A DNA stretch of 64,000 nucleotides from an uncultured Muribaculaceae bacterium (lineage in GTDB: Bacteria; Bacteroidota; Bacteroidia; Bacteroidales; Muribaculaceae): the NCBI GenBank assembly GCA_934636465.1, contig CAKUAR010000002.1:105290-169289 (forward strand), given 5' to 3'. The position numbers were made by a program, and so were the translations under genes. The notes below the pieces were generated by a model. It was not told where the DNA came from, ran no database searches, and worked only from the letters and a program-made list of their open reading frames with translations. Every line of letters starts with the position of its first letter. Position 1 is the stretch's first letter. Positions 34,623-43,533 of the stretch are shown in pieces.

Positions 34623-35792
34623 ATGATGAGAAACAAGATAGTCCTGCTCGCCATGCTTGGCGTGCTGACGGCGTTTGCCACTATAATCAATAACATGTAT
34701 TTGCCGGCACTGCCTAAGCTGGTGGAGTTCTTCGGTGCTACAATCACCCAGGTGCAGTTGGGGCTGACTGCCGGAATGGTGGGACTGACCATAGGTTCGC
34801 TGGTGATAGGGCCGCTTAGCGACCGCCTGGGGCGGTGCGGGCCACTGCTGGTGTCGATGCTAGTGTTCACGCTCGCTTCGGTGGGCATAATTTATGCTCC
34901 AGGCATCAATGCCTTTGTGGCACTGCGCTTTTTGCAAGGCTTTGCCGGGGGCGGAGGTGTGGTGATAGCGCGGTCAATAGCCACCGACAACTATCGCGAG
35001 CACGCCTTGCTTGTGGCGCTGGCTGTGATAAACGTGATAAACGGCATTGCACCTATAGTGATGCCGATAGTGGGCGGCTCTATTGTGGAGGCTGCAAACT
35101 GGCAAGGCATATTCGCATTTATGGCCGTGGTGGGCGTGGTGATGCTTGTGGCTTGCGCACTGATGCGCGAGTCGCTGCCAGAGGCGGCACGAAACAAAGG
35201 CGGCGTGATGGACGTGTGCCGCCAGTTTGTCAAGGTGCTTGGCAACAAGGAATATGTGTGCTACATAGCGCATCAAGGCGCGGCTCAAATGCTGCTGTTT
35301 GGCAACATTGCCTCGTCGTCATACATCGTGCAGGAGCATTATGGCTTTTCGCCTATAGCCTACAGCCTGACGCTTGGCGTTAACGGCCTATTTATAGCGA
35401 TAGGTGCAGGTGCAGCCGGGGCGTTGAAAAGCTCGCTCCGTGGCGTGAGGGTTAGCAGCTGGGGCATGATAGTGTTTGCTCTGCTGGAGTTTGCTCTGGT
35501 GCAGTTTGACCTGAACTTCTGGGCATACGAGGGCGTGATGTGCGTGATGCTTGCATTTATGGGAATAACGCTCACCTCGTCGTCGTCGCTTGCCATGGAG
35601 AGCGAGCGGCTTTATGCCGGCACTGCTTCGGCGCTGCTTGGCACGGTGGGCTTTTTGGCCGGCAGTGTGGTGTCGCCGCTGGTGGGCATTGGCAATGACA
35701 TGCTGCTGACCACGGCTGTAATCTTTGTGCTTGGCGCGGCACTCGCGTTTGCCTTTGGGCATAAGGCCATGGCTCTCACCGCAAAGAAGTAA
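34623..35792 (+). CDS. MFS multidrug efflux transporter (Bcr/CflA-type)
   Basis: A 389-residue transporter with 12 predicted membrane helices. Motif A of the DHA1 drug-efflux group appears as IGPLSDRLGRCGPLL (~residue 62-76). An early helix carries a conserved acidic-free MYLPALPKLVEFF region typical of Bcr/CflA. It should export small drugs or metabolites by proton antiport across the inner membrane. It is paired with an AraC-family gene just upstream and closed by a hairpin at 35825-35858. Confidence 0.9.
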   Translation: MMRNKIVLLAMLGVLTAFATIINNMYLPALPKLVEFFGATITQVQLGLTAGMVGLTIGSLVIGPLSDRLGRCGPLLVSMLVFTLASVGIIYAPGINAFVALRFLQGFAGGGGVVIARSIATDNYREHALLVALAVINVINGIAPIVMPIVGGSIVEAANWQGIFAFMAVVGVVMLVACALMRESLPEAARNKGGVMDVCRQFVKVLGNKEYVCYIAHQGAAQMLLFGNIASSSYIVQEHYGFSPIAYSLTLGVNGLFIAIGAGAAGALKSSLRGVRVSSWGMIVFALLEFALVQFDLNFWAYEGVMCVMLAFMGITLTSSSSLAMESERLYAGTASALLGTVGFLAGSVVSPLVGIGNDMLLTTAVIFVLGAALAFAFGHKAMALTAKK

Positions 35793-35824
35793 TAAACAAA
35801 CCGCTCTGGACTGCGTGAAAAATA

Positions 35825-35858
35825 ACAGGGGCTCTCGGCGTTGGCCGGGAGCCCCTGT
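35825..35858. terminator. Strong hairpin between converging genes
   Basis: ACAGGGGCTC (35825-35834) and GAGCCCCTGT (35849-35858) pair perfectly, and inner bases extend the stem (CTCGGC with GCCGGGAG). It separates the MFS gene (+) from the tricorn-like gene (-). There is no T-run on the plus side, so it may act as a processing or stabilising hairpin more than a classical terminator. Confidence 0.65.
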
Positions 35859-35895
35859 GTGATATGTGATGATGAATGGTTACATCATGGAAACA

Positions 35896-38800
35896 TTACT
35901 TTTTAGCGTCGATTTCCTTGAGCAATTCCTTAACAGCAGCTTCTATCTGCTCGTCCTTGCCCTTGACCACGGTTTCGGGGTTGTTTGCAACCTTGATGTC
36001 GGGCTCAAGCTGAGTGTTTTCGAGATAGTTGCCTTCTGGCAGACGGTAGCCTATGACTGGAATACCGAAGATGAGGCTTGGGTCTTGCAGTGTAATCCAG
36101 TTGACGCTGGTCATTGTGCCAGGAACCGGCATACCCACGAGTTTGCCTATGCCTGTGTGCTTATACACCCAGGGTGTGCCGTGGGCGTTGCTGTAGTTGG
36201 CTTCGCACTGCACCATGATGCTCGGTTTGTTCCAGCGGCGGCTTGGCATATCGCAAGCCTCTTTGCCGCGAGTGACTTGAGTGAAGTATTTCTTGCCACT
36301 GAACAAGATTTCGATGTCTTCGTGCAGACGGCCACCGCCATTCCAGCGAGTGTCGATAACGATGCCGTCTTTCTTGTAGAATTTGCCAAGCACCTGGTTG
36401 TATGCCTCGCGGTAGCTTGCATCGTTCATCGACTGCAAGTGAACATAGCCAAGGCGACCGTGTGAAAGGCTATCGACTAAGGCTTCGCGCCCTTTGACCC
36501 AACGCTTGTAGAGCAAGGCATTGTTGGTGCTGCGGCTGATTGGGCGGATTACCTCGTCCCAACGTTTGCCAGAGGCGGGGTTGTAGAGCGAAACGAGGGT
36601 TTTCTTGCCGGTTTGACCATTGAGCAGCAAAGAGCAGTCATTCTCCACAGTGATGGGAGTGCCATTGATTTTCTCAATGATAGTGCCGGCCTTGACTTGT
36701 GATTTGGCTTTGTCGAAAGGACCGTTGGCAACCACTTCTGCCACCTTGAGTCCCTTGCCTTTGAAGTTGAGGTCGAAGAACAGGCCGAGGTAGCTTGTGG
36801 CTTCACCGCCGTCGGGGTAGTAGCGACCGCCGGTGTGTGAGGCGTTGAGTTCGCCAAGCTCCTCACTGAGCAGGTTGGCAAAATCGTAGTTGTTGTTGAT
36901 GTGCGGCAAGAACTTGCGGTAAGTAGCCACGCAGGCTTCCCAGTCGAGACCGTGCATGTTGGGGTTATAGAACTTCTTGCTCACCTCTTGGTGCACATAG
37001 TTGAACATGGCTTCACGTTCCTTTGCCAGGTCGAGCTTCATCTCGGCACGATAGGAGATTGGCGAGAACTTGTCGGCGCTCACGCTCACCTTGCCCATGC
37101 TGTTGCTGCCGAGCACAAACAAGTTTTTGTTGTCCTTGTCAAGCTCAAGGTCGGCGGCTGCGGTGTTCATTTTGTTGATGAGCTTGGTGTCGTGCTTGCG
37201 CAAGTCGAGCTTCCAGAGGTCGTATTTGTTCTCAAAAGCCGAGAGGTAGTAGAGGCTGTTGCCGTCGTCGGTGATTATGGCCGAGGCGAGGTCTGACGAA
37301 TTTGGAGTGACGCGCACTATGCGGTCGGCAATCTTGTCAAGCTCAACGGTGATGTCTTTTTTCTTGGCATCATCAGCTTTCTTGCCGTCGTCCTTCTTCT
37401 TGTCGTCTTTTTTCTTCTTGTCGGCATCGGCTGCCTTTTTCTTGTCTTCTTCAGCTTTCTTGGCCTTTTCCTCTTCTTGCTGATACTCGTAGTCCTCTTT
37501 GCTCAACTGATATTTGTCGTAGGCCTCTTGATTGACAAAGGCGAGGAAAATATCGTCTTGAGAGCCCCACGAAGCCTGGCTGCGCAATCCGTAGCGGTTG
37601 CTGGTGAACATGATGGCGTCGCCTTTCATGACCCAACGCGGATTAACGTTGATGTAGGCACTGTTGGTTATATTGGTGACAGGAGAGCCGCCCTTGGCGC
37701 TCACGATGCCTATGTCGGAATAGGGGTCGCGACCATGGCCAATGAATTCGAGGGTGAACCACTTGCCGTCGGGGCTCCAGTTGTAGTTGAACTTGCCTTC
37801 AGTGACATACCACTGGCTGCCGTCGGTGATTTGACGCTCTTTCTTGGAAGCGAAATTATAGACGGTGAGTTTGTCGCGGTCTTTGATATAGGCGATTTCC
37901 TTGCCGTCGGGTGAGATTTTGGGGAAATAACGCTCTGCCTTGTCACCAGAAAGGATAATCTCTTCTTTGATGAGTGTGGCGTTGGGAAAATCGAGGTCTT
38001 CCTTACGCTCAATGGTGGCTTTCACAACCTCCCACTTGCCATTGCGCTGAGTGTCGTAGGTGAGGGTGCGGTTGTCAGGGCCCCAGCTTACAGAGGTCTC
38101 GGTGGCAGGGGTGGTGGTGATGCGCTTTGTGGTGCCATACTCCACGCTTGTGACAAACACGTCGCCACGCACGATGAAGGCAACTTGCTTGCCGTCGGGT
38201 GAGGCAGCTGCGCTTGTGGCACCGCGAGTGAGCTTGAGGTTGGCAATCTGCTCGCTGTCGTCGCTCACGAGGTCGATTTTAACCTTTGCCGGTGAAGCAC
38301 CACTCTTTTTGGTGTAGATTTCGCCATTGTAGGTGAAGCAAAGTGTGCCGTTGGAGGCAACTGACAGGAAGCGGACAGGGTTTTGGGTGAAGTTGGTCAC
38401 CGCCTTGGCCTGTGCCGGGTTGTCGAGAGGGAACGACCACACGTTGAAAGAGCCGCCGTTACGCTCGCTAAGAATATAGGCATTCTTACCGTCGGGGCTG
38501 AGGACAGGACTGCGGTCCTCGCCGGCACGGTTGGTGAGATTGGTGTGATGACCAGTGGCAATGTCGTAGCGCCACACGTCGCGAGTGACCGACGATGTGT
38601 GATGCTTGCGCAAGGCGTCTTCCATGCCTTTTTGGTCTTGATAGAGGAAGAAGCGGCCTTGTGGGTCGAAGTTTATCTCCTCGGCAGGAGTGGCTATGAC
38701 CTGTGTGGGGCTGCCACCAGCCACCGGCACACTATAGACCTCGGTGAGGCGTGCCGTGGGAAACATGGCGCTGCTTGCAGGGTCTTGTATGGCGGCAGAA

Positions 38801-39171
38801 TAATAGACGCTCTTGCCGTTGGGTGAGAACGCCCAGGGAGTTTCGCTTGTGGAGTTGAATGTGAGCTGTACGGCCGAACCGCCGTCGGCAGGCATGACAA
38901 ACACGTCGAAATTGCCTTTGCGGTCGCTGGCAAAAGCGATTTGCTTGCCGTCGGGCGACCACACGGGGTTTGTTTCATAAGACGGCTGGGCTGTGAGCCT
39001 CACGGCTTGTCCGCCGGTGGCGGCTACTTTGTAGATGTCACCCTTGTAGGTGAATGCAATTTGAGAGCCGTCGGGCGAGATTTTGGCGTTTCGGAGCCAT
39101 AGCGGAGTTATGGCCGAACTGCTGGCTACGCCCAATGCCACCAGTGTGCAAGTGATTAATGTTTTCTTCAT
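35896..39171 (-). CDS. Tricorn-like S41 family peptidase
   Basis: A 1091-residue protein with a signal peptide (ALGVASSSAITP), hence periplasmic or surface. Residues ~25-550 hold two beta-propellers built from WD40-like/PD40 repeats (SPDGSQIAFTYKG, SPDGKQIAFASDR, SPDGKEIAYIKD). A very charged Lys/Glu/Asp segment spans ~557-605. The second propeller part and a C1-type helical region follow, then a PDZ domain (~800-890), then the S41 protease core (~900-1060) with GRLGYVHLQSM and DTRWNGGGRLHEDIEI. Tricorn proteases trim peptides to short oligopeptides. The charged linker is absent from archaeal tricorn and may be unstructured. Confidence 0.93.
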   Translation of the reverse strand: MKKTLITCTLVALGVASSSAITPLWLRNAKISPDGSQIAFTYKGDIYKVAATGGQAVRLTAQPSYETNPVWSPDGKQIAFASDRKGNFDVFVMPADGGSAVQLTFNSTSETPWAFSPNGKSVYYSAAIQDPASSAMFPTARLTEVYSVPVAGGSPTQVIATPAEEINFDPQGRFFLYQDQKGMEDALRKHHTSSVTRDVWRYDIATGHHTNLTNRAGEDRSPVLSPDGKNAYILSERNGGSFNVWSFPLDNPAQAKAVTNFTQNPVRFLSVASNGTLCFTYNGEIYTKKSGASPAKVKIDLVSDDSEQIANLKLTRGATSAAASPDGKQVAFIVRGDVFVTSVEYGTTKRITTTPATETSVSWGPDNRTLTYDTQRNGKWEVVKATIERKEDLDFPNATLIKEEIILSGDKAERYFPKISPDGKEIAYIKDRDKLTVYNFASKKERQITDGSQWYVTEGKFNYNWSPDGKWFTLEFIGHGRDPYSDIGIVSAKGGSPVTNITNSAYINVNPRWVMKGDAIMFTSNRYGLRSQASWGSQDDIFLAFVNQEAYDKYQLSKEDYEYQQEEEKAKKAEEDKKKAADADKKKKDDKKKDDGKKADDAKKKDITVELDKIADRIVRVTPNSSDLASAIITDDGNSLYYLSAFENKYDLWKLDLRKHDTKLINKMNTAAADLELDKDNKNLFVLGSNSMGKVSVSADKFSPISYRAEMKLDLAKEREAMFNYVHQEVSKKFYNPNMHGLDWEACVATYRKFLPHINNNYDFANLLSEELGELNASHTGGRYYPDGGEATSYLGLFFDLNFKGKGLKVAEVVANGPFDKAKSQVKAGTIIEKINGTPITVENDCSLLLNGQTGKKTLVSLYNPASGKRWDEVIRPISRSTNNALLYKRWVKGREALVDSLSHGRLGYVHLQSMNDASYREAYNQVLGKFYKKDGIVIDTRWNGGGRLHEDIEILFSGKKYFTQVTRGKEACDMPSRRWNKPSIMVQCEANYSNAHGTPWVYKHTGIGKLVGMPVPGTMTSVNWITLQDPSLIFGIPVIGYRLPEGNYLENTQLEPDIKVANNPETVVKGKDEQIEAAVKELLKEIDAKK

Positions 39172-39212
39172 CAGCAGATGTTTTGTTGTTATATGTTTTC
39201 TTCTTTGTTACG

Positions 39213-39749
39213 TTATTTTTTGTCGCAAGATGAGTCGCCGTCATACCAAGTGGAATACATGAGATAGTTTTTGGCAATCTTCACGTTGATTTCCTTGGCT
39301 TGTGCAGGGTCAACCATCTTCTTGAACTTGGCCGGTGAGCCAGCCCACAACTCATGTGCGCCCACCTTGGTGCCGCCAAGCACCACACTGCCTGCTGCAA
39401 TTATAGCGCCTTCACCAATCTCGGCATTGTCGAGAATCACGCTGCCCATGCCTATGAGCGCCATGTCGTGAATTTTTGCGCCGTGCACAACCACATTGTG
39501 GCCTATTGACACGTCGTTGCCGATTTCGGCAACTGATTTCTCATAGAGGGTGTGAATTACGGAGCCGTCTTGAATGTTGGTGCGGTTGCCTATGGTGATG
39601 GTGTTGACATCACCGCGCAGCACAGCCCCAAACCAGATGCTGCACTCGTCGCCCATGGTCACGTCGCCTATGATGGCCGCATTGTCGGCAAGAAAGCAAC
39701 CCTTGCCCATTTTAGGGGTGTAGCCCCTTACAGATTTGATTATTGCCAT
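39213..39749 (-). CDS. Gamma-carbonic anhydrase family protein (left-handed beta-helix)
   Basis: A 178-residue hexapeptide-repeat protein. The repeats are regular (AIIGDVTMG, IGNRTNIQDGSVIH, IGNDVSIGHNVVVHG, IGMGSVILDNAEIGEGAIIAAGSVV). Metal ligands fit the family: H66, H84 and H89, with the 5-residue spacing between the last two as in Cam. The proton-shuttle Glu of archaeal Cam is not evident, so activity may be low or different, as in many bacterial YrdA/PaaY relatives. It lies 41 bases upstream of the tricorn gene and 21 bases after the aminopeptidase P gene, all on the minus strand. Confidence 0.92.
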   Translation of the reverse strand: MAIIKSVRGYTPKMGKGCFLADNAAIIGDVTMGDECSIWFGAVLRGDVNTITIGNRTNIQDGSVIHTLYEKSVAEIGNDVSIGHNVVVHGAKIHDMALIGMGSVILDNAEIGEGAIIAAGSVVLGGTKVGAHELWAGSPAKFKKMVDPAQAKEINVKIAKNYLMYSTWYDGDSSCDKK

Positions 39750-39770
39750 AGAAAAAAGTATGTGATTTCG

Positions 39771-41558
39771 TTATTTGTGAATAGGTTGTGTCTTTTGCTC
39801 AAGCCAAGCTCGCTCGTCGTCGTTGAGGTAAGGCGACAGACGGCTCAACACGGTGTGGTGATAGTCGTTGATTTGGTTGATTTCTTCTTGCGAGAGCATG
39901 TTGACGTCGATGAGCGCAGTGTCGTAAGGGAACAGCGTGAGTACCTCAAATTGCAGGAAGTCGCCGAAATCGTCGGTCTTTTGTCCATCTACGCAAAGCA
40001 GCAGCACCTCGGTGCGAATGCCATATTTGCCAGTGATGTAGAGTCCTGGCTCGTCGCTTGTGACCATGCCAGGCTTGAGTGTGGCAGGATTGATGTCGGT
40101 GCGAATGCTCTGCGGCCCCTCGTGACAGCCGAGGAAGTGACCCACGCCGTGGCCGGTGCCGTGGCGGAATGTCTTGCCCTCACTCCACAGCGGACCATGG
40201 GCGAGAACATCGAGCTGCACTCCTGTGGTGCCGACGGGGAACTTGGCACGAGCCAGTGCAAGGTGACCCTTGAGCACGAGGGTGAAGTCGTGTGTTTCTT
40301 CGGGTGTGGGGTTGCCGAGCGTGATGGTGCGCGTGATGTCGGTGGTGCCGCACAGATATTGTCCGCCGGTGTCGATGAGCAGCAGTCCGTCGGGGTGGAG
40401 TGTGGCGGCAGTGGTGTTGTCGGCCTGATAGTGGACGATTGCGCCATGTTCCTTGTAGCCGGCAATCATGGCGAAGCTGTCGCCGCGATAGAGTTCGCTC
40501 TGGCTGCGGAACTCAATGCCTTTGTTTGACACGTCAACCTCATTGATGTTGCCGCTTGGCACTTCGCTCTCAATCCAGCGGAACAGGCGCACCAGAGCAG
40601 CGCCGTCAAGCTCCATGGCTTTGCGAAAGCCGTCAATCTGCACGTCGTTTTTCTCCGCCTTCAGGTCGATGACCGGAGATTTGGCGTAGAGCTTGCTGCA
40701 CATGATGGCTTGGCCGAGCGCGTCGCTCACATGGTCGGGGTCGAGGAGCACGGTGTCGCTCTCATGCCGTTTCTCAAGGAATTGCTCCACGCTGTCGTAG
40801 TCTTTGACCTTGATGTCGTGAGCCTTGAGGTGTTCTTTGACTTCGGGGGTGACCTTGCTGTCGTCGATGAAAAGCACACGTTCGTCGTCGGACACATAGG
40901 CATAAGAAATCACGACCGGGGTGTAGGCCACATCGTTGCCGCGCAAGTTGAAAAGCCATGCAATCTCGTCGAGCGCAGCTATGAATGTGGCGTTGGCTCC
41001 AGCGCTGTGCACAGCCTCGAGCACACGGGTGATTTTGCTGTCAACGTCCTCGCCGGCATAGACCTCATCGTGCACATAGGCAGGGTCGTTGGGGCATGCC
41101 GGGCGGTCAGTCCAGATGTTGTCGATGGGGTAGAAGTTGGTGGCGAGCATAAAGCCGTTTTCTCCACAAAAATACTCAAGGCGGTTGGCCTCCATTATGG
41201 AGAACAGGCGGCCATCGATAGCCACCAGCGAGTCGTCGCCGAGATTTTGCGCCAGCCACTCTTGAATGGTGGCTTCGTCAGGTATGTTTTCCTTGTGCAG
41301 GTCGAAGCCGCTGTCGGCAAGCTGCATCTCGGCTTGTAGGAAATATCGTGAGTCGGTCCAAAGTCCGGCTTGATTGAGAGTTACCACGGCGGTGCCGTTG
41401 GAACCGGTGAAGCCGGAAACCCAGTCGCGGAATTTCCAGTGCTCGTTCACATATTCGCTATGGTGGGGGTCGGTGCCGGGAATTATCACGGCATCTACAC
41501 TCTGCTTGCGCATGGCGCTGCGCAAAGCCTCCAGATTTTTAACCGTTGAATTGCTCAT
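39771..41558 (-). CDS. Aminopeptidase P family metallopeptidase (Xaa-Pro aminopeptidase)
   Basis: A 595-residue cytoplasmic M24B peptidase. It has two creatinase-like N-terminal domains (~1-300) and a pita-bread catalytic domain. Metal-binding residues appear in order: LLIDTGGQYLCGTTDITRT (two Asp), HGTGHGVGHFLGCHEGP (His), and the Glu pair in SDEPGLYITGKYGIRTE. It removes N-terminal residues before proline. The start is set at ATG 41558; the longer frame would cross a -7-like box at 41589-41596 and adds a poorly coded extension. Confidence 0.94.
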   Translation of the reverse strand: MSNSTVKNLEALRSAMRKQSVDAVIIPGTDPHHSEYVNEHWKFRDWVSGFTGSNGTAVVTLNQAGLWTDSRYFLQAEMQLADSGFDLHKENIPDEATIQEWLAQNLGDDSLVAIDGRLFSIMEANRLEYFCGENGFMLATNFYPIDNIWTDRPACPNDPAYVHDEVYAGEDVDSKITRVLEAVHSAGANATFIAALDEIAWLFNLRGNDVAYTPVVISYAYVSDDERVLFIDDSKVTPEVKEHLKAHDIKVKDYDSVEQFLEKRHESDTVLLDPDHVSDALGQAIMCSKLYAKSPVIDLKAEKNDVQIDGFRKAMELDGAALVRLFRWIESEVPSGNINEVDVSNKGIEFRSQSELYRGDSFAMIAGYKEHGAIVHYQADNTTAATLHPDGLLLIDTGGQYLCGTTDITRTITLGNPTPEETHDFTLVLKGHLALARAKFPVGTTGVQLDVLAHGPLWSEGKTFRHGTGHGVGHFLGCHEGPQSIRTDINPATLKPGMVTSDEPGLYITGKYGIRTEVLLLCVDGQKTDDFGDFLQFEVLTLFPYDTALIDVNMLSQEEINQINDYHHTVLSRLSPYLNDDERAWLEQKTQPIHK

Positions 41559-41588
41559 GTCTTTGGAAATATTATTTATAATATGTGA

Positions 41589-41596
41589 CAAAGTTA
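41589..41596 (-). promoter_or_regulatory. Candidate -7 element (TAACTTTG) for the aminopeptidase P gene
   Basis: On the minus strand TAACTTTG lies 31 bases before ATG 41558. There is no exact TTTG at 19-base spacing, but the box and position support ATG 41558 over the upstream start of the longer frame. Confidence 0.5.
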
Positions 41597-41669
41597 TGAA
41601 ATTCAGATGAAAACTGGAAACACAAAGCGCATGTGCTTGCACGCTTGTGTGGGCAAAAAGAAAATGAAG

Positions 41670-42629
41670 TCAGTGTTTCTGGCCGAGTGGCACTATGTCG
41701 CGCGCAAGTGAGGAAGAACCCATTGACGGAGCTGCCGATGAGCCGCCACCCGATGGCATGACGTAGCTGTGGCTGCTCTTGCTGTCGATGATGGCGCTGA
41801 CAATCTCGTAGAGCAAGCCGCCGACGTCGAAACTGACAGGACTGCCGAAAATCTTGAATGTGGGAGCCACGATGGGTATGGTGCGCCAGCAGTGGTTATA
41901 GACGTCGTAGTAGCTTTGTGCGCCAACGTCGAGTTTCACATTGTCGGACAGTTGTATGCCTACAGTGCCGCCAATGTTGCTGTTTTGCATGTAGCCCATG
42001 GCCGCAGCGCCGGCAAAGCGCGGGTAGAGGTAATATTGGCCAAAGGCGTTGAGTGAAAACTTGTCGGAGAGTTTGTAGGATGCTTTGGCGTTGAAGCCAT
42101 AGTCGTTCCACGCGTCGCGGTCAATGTGATACTTGATGGCAGAAGCTCCTACGGAGAATGTGAACCGCTCGCCTATGGGCTGCACATAGCTCAGCGAGGC
42201 GGAGCCCATGGTGCCGAGAGCCGGCAGCGTGGTGTAGCTGCCAGAGGCGGTGATGCTGCCTGTGCCCACATTGGCTATGGTGCCGCTTGCCGCCCAGTCG
42301 CGCGAATAAGGGTTGCCGTGAAAGTCGAACAATGGCTGTGAGAGCGGCATGGTGGAGTTGACCGTCGAGATGCGCGCTGCGGTTTCGGCCGGCAGATTGA
42401 ACGTGGTGGCTGGCATGTAGCGGTCAGGGAGCACCGAGATGCCTGAAATGGGACTGAACGACGGACCCACGTTGGGGTGAATGAACGACCGTGGAATGGT
42501 GGGTTCGGCGGGCGTTATGCGGTTGCCGACATTGAAGTGCAGATTGAATGGATTGGAGCGCGGCGACTCCTGCGCAGCGGCGCAAATGGCCGTGGCGGCA
42601 AACAGCATAATCAGTGATAATCCTTTCAT
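41670..42629 (-). CDS. Outer-membrane protein, probable beta-barrel, function unknown
   Basis: A 319-residue protein with a signal peptide (MLFAATAICAAAQ). Residues ~110-275 show alternating amphipathic strands with aromatic girdles (TGSITASGSYTTLPALG, RFTFSVGASAIKYHID, KFSLNAFGQYYLYPRFAG), as in small outer-membrane barrels. The N-terminal ~90 residues are Pro/Asn-rich and unstructured-looking. The C-terminus is a Ser/Gly-rich tail (SGGGSSAAPSMGSSS). I recognise no named family. It is a stand-alone gene, divergent from rpsU. Confidence 0.65.
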   Translation of the reverse strand: MKGLSLIMLFAATAICAAAQESPRSNPFNLHFNVGNRITPAEPTIPRSFIHPNVGPSFSPISGISVLPDRYMPATTFNLPAETAARISTVNSTMPLSQPLFDFHGNPYSRDWAASGTIANVGTGSITASGSYTTLPALGTMGSASLSYVQPIGERFTFSVGASAIKYHIDRDAWNDYGFNAKASYKLSDKFSLNAFGQYYLYPRFAGAAAMGYMQNSNIGGTVGIQLSDNVKLDVGAQSYYDVYNHCWRTIPIVAPTFKIFGSPVSFDVGGLLYEIVSAIIDSKSSHSYVMPSGGGSSAAPSMGSSSLARDIVPLGQKH

Positions 42630-42759
42630 GAGCGCACCAGTGGTTTAGATGAATACACAAAATTACCAACAAAGCTATGGCATGGCATAAAATTGTGGAA
42701 CAAAAAATGTTAATTGACAGTTTTTGGGCATTGAAAAAACGGTGAAAGTGAGGCGAGTG

Positions 42760-42790
42760 TTTGCTGGAACAGGAAAATTGCTTATCTTTG
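42760..42790 (+). promoter_or_regulatory. Promoter of the rpsU leader
   Basis: TTTG (42760-42763), exactly 19 bases, then TATCTTTG (42783-42790): a full match to the Bacteroidota promoter. Transcription should begin near 42797, which leaves about 365 untranslated bases before rpsU. Confidence 0.85.
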
Positions 42791-42796
42791 CAGCCG

Positions 42797-43162
42797 AAAA
42801 TGAAAGGAGGTTGAGTTTTATCCCAGCTTTTTTAGACAGAAACAGACAGTAAACATATTATCACGAGAATGTGCGGCGCCATCGCCGCTCCATCACGACA
42901 GATGCAGTGTGCCATCATGTGGGCGGCTGCGAAATAACGAGTATGGAAAATGATGGCAACTCCCCAAAACATTGATGAAAAGAAGCCTTGCAGTGTGCAA
43001 TGAGAAATGACTGCGCGCATTTGCGGCTGAAGTGACCGAATGGCGCCTAAGCGCGAACCAGCGGTGAGCAATGCAGCCACAAGGCAGAAGCGGTGATGGG
43101 AGAACGCAAAAAAAGAATCAAAAAAACAACATTTTATAAATCAATTAAATTTTAAAACAAAA
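42797..43162 (+). other. Long structured 5' leader of rpsU (candidate cis-regulatory RNA)
   Basis: This 366-base stretch has no credible gene. It starts with ATGAAAGGAGGTTGA (42800-42814), which is both a four-codon mini-frame and a perfect Shine-Dalgarno-like AAAGGAGG at 42803-42810. A tight hairpin GCGGCG-CCAT-CGCCGC follows at 42873-42888, and several weaker GC-rich repeats lie up to ~43090. An A-rich single-stranded run precedes the rpsU ATG. bS21 is known to help occlude the anti-Shine-Dalgarno of 16S rRNA in Bacteroidota, so a leader carrying a free Shine-Dalgarno could sense bS21; that is inference. A separate small RNA ending before rpsU is an alternative. The rest of the gap, 42630-42759, shows nothing more. 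Confidence 0.5.
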
Positions 43163-43354
43163 ATGATCGTAGTTCCAGTAAAAGACGGCGAAAACATTGA
43201 AAGAGCCCTCAAGAAATTCAAAAGAAAATTTGAAAGAACAGGTGTTATCAAAGAACTCCGCACACGTCAGCAGTTTGACAAACCATCTGTGGTTAACCGC
43301 AAGAAGATGATGAAGGCTGTGTATGTGCAACACCTTCGCCAGACTGAGGAATAA
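43163..43354 (+). CDS. rpsU: 30S ribosomal protein bS21
   Basis: A 63-residue basic protein with the bS21 start (MIVVPVKDGENIERALKKFK) and the basic middle (KRKFERTGVIKELRTRQ). It sits on the 30S platform by the 3' end of 16S rRNA. In Bacteroidota it contributes to hiding the anti-Shine-Dalgarno, which explains why most genes here lack that signal. rpsU itself has no Shine-Dalgarno before its ATG; the leader is A/T-rich there. A terminator follows at 43381-43421. Confidence 0.97.
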   Translation: MIVVPVKDGENIERALKKFKRKFERTGVIKELRTRQQFDKPSVVNRKKMMKAVYVQHLRQTEE

Positions 43355-43380
43355 AAACAGAATGACAAGATAAAAGCACG

Positions 43381-43421
43381 GTTGTGCATGTTTCCGCATG
43401 GGAGCATGCACAACTTTTTTT
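43381..43421 (+). terminator. Rho-independent terminator after rpsU
   Basis: GTTGTGCATG and CATGCACAAC pair perfectly (10 bp) around a 14-base loop and are followed by seven T. It makes rpsU a single-gene transcript or strongly lowers readthrough into the recombinase gene. Confidence 0.92.
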
Positions 43422-43533
43422 ATTTGTGGTGAAAATGCGTGAAAAATGCTGAAAAGTTGCCGCTGGGGCTTGCTTATTGACATTAAAGTTTATAAATTCG
43501 TAACCAGAGATAGAACCAAAACAGCAAATCGTT

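Noticed and set aside
39552..40529. Plus-strand 325-codon frame opposite the carbonic anhydrase-like and aminopeptidase P genes
   Set aside because: It spans two genes with intact active sites on the other strand; no recognisable protein.
42873..42888. RNase P RNA, tmRNA or SRP RNA in the rpsU leader
   Set aside because: None of the conserved core sequences of those RNAs is present; only local hairpins are seen.
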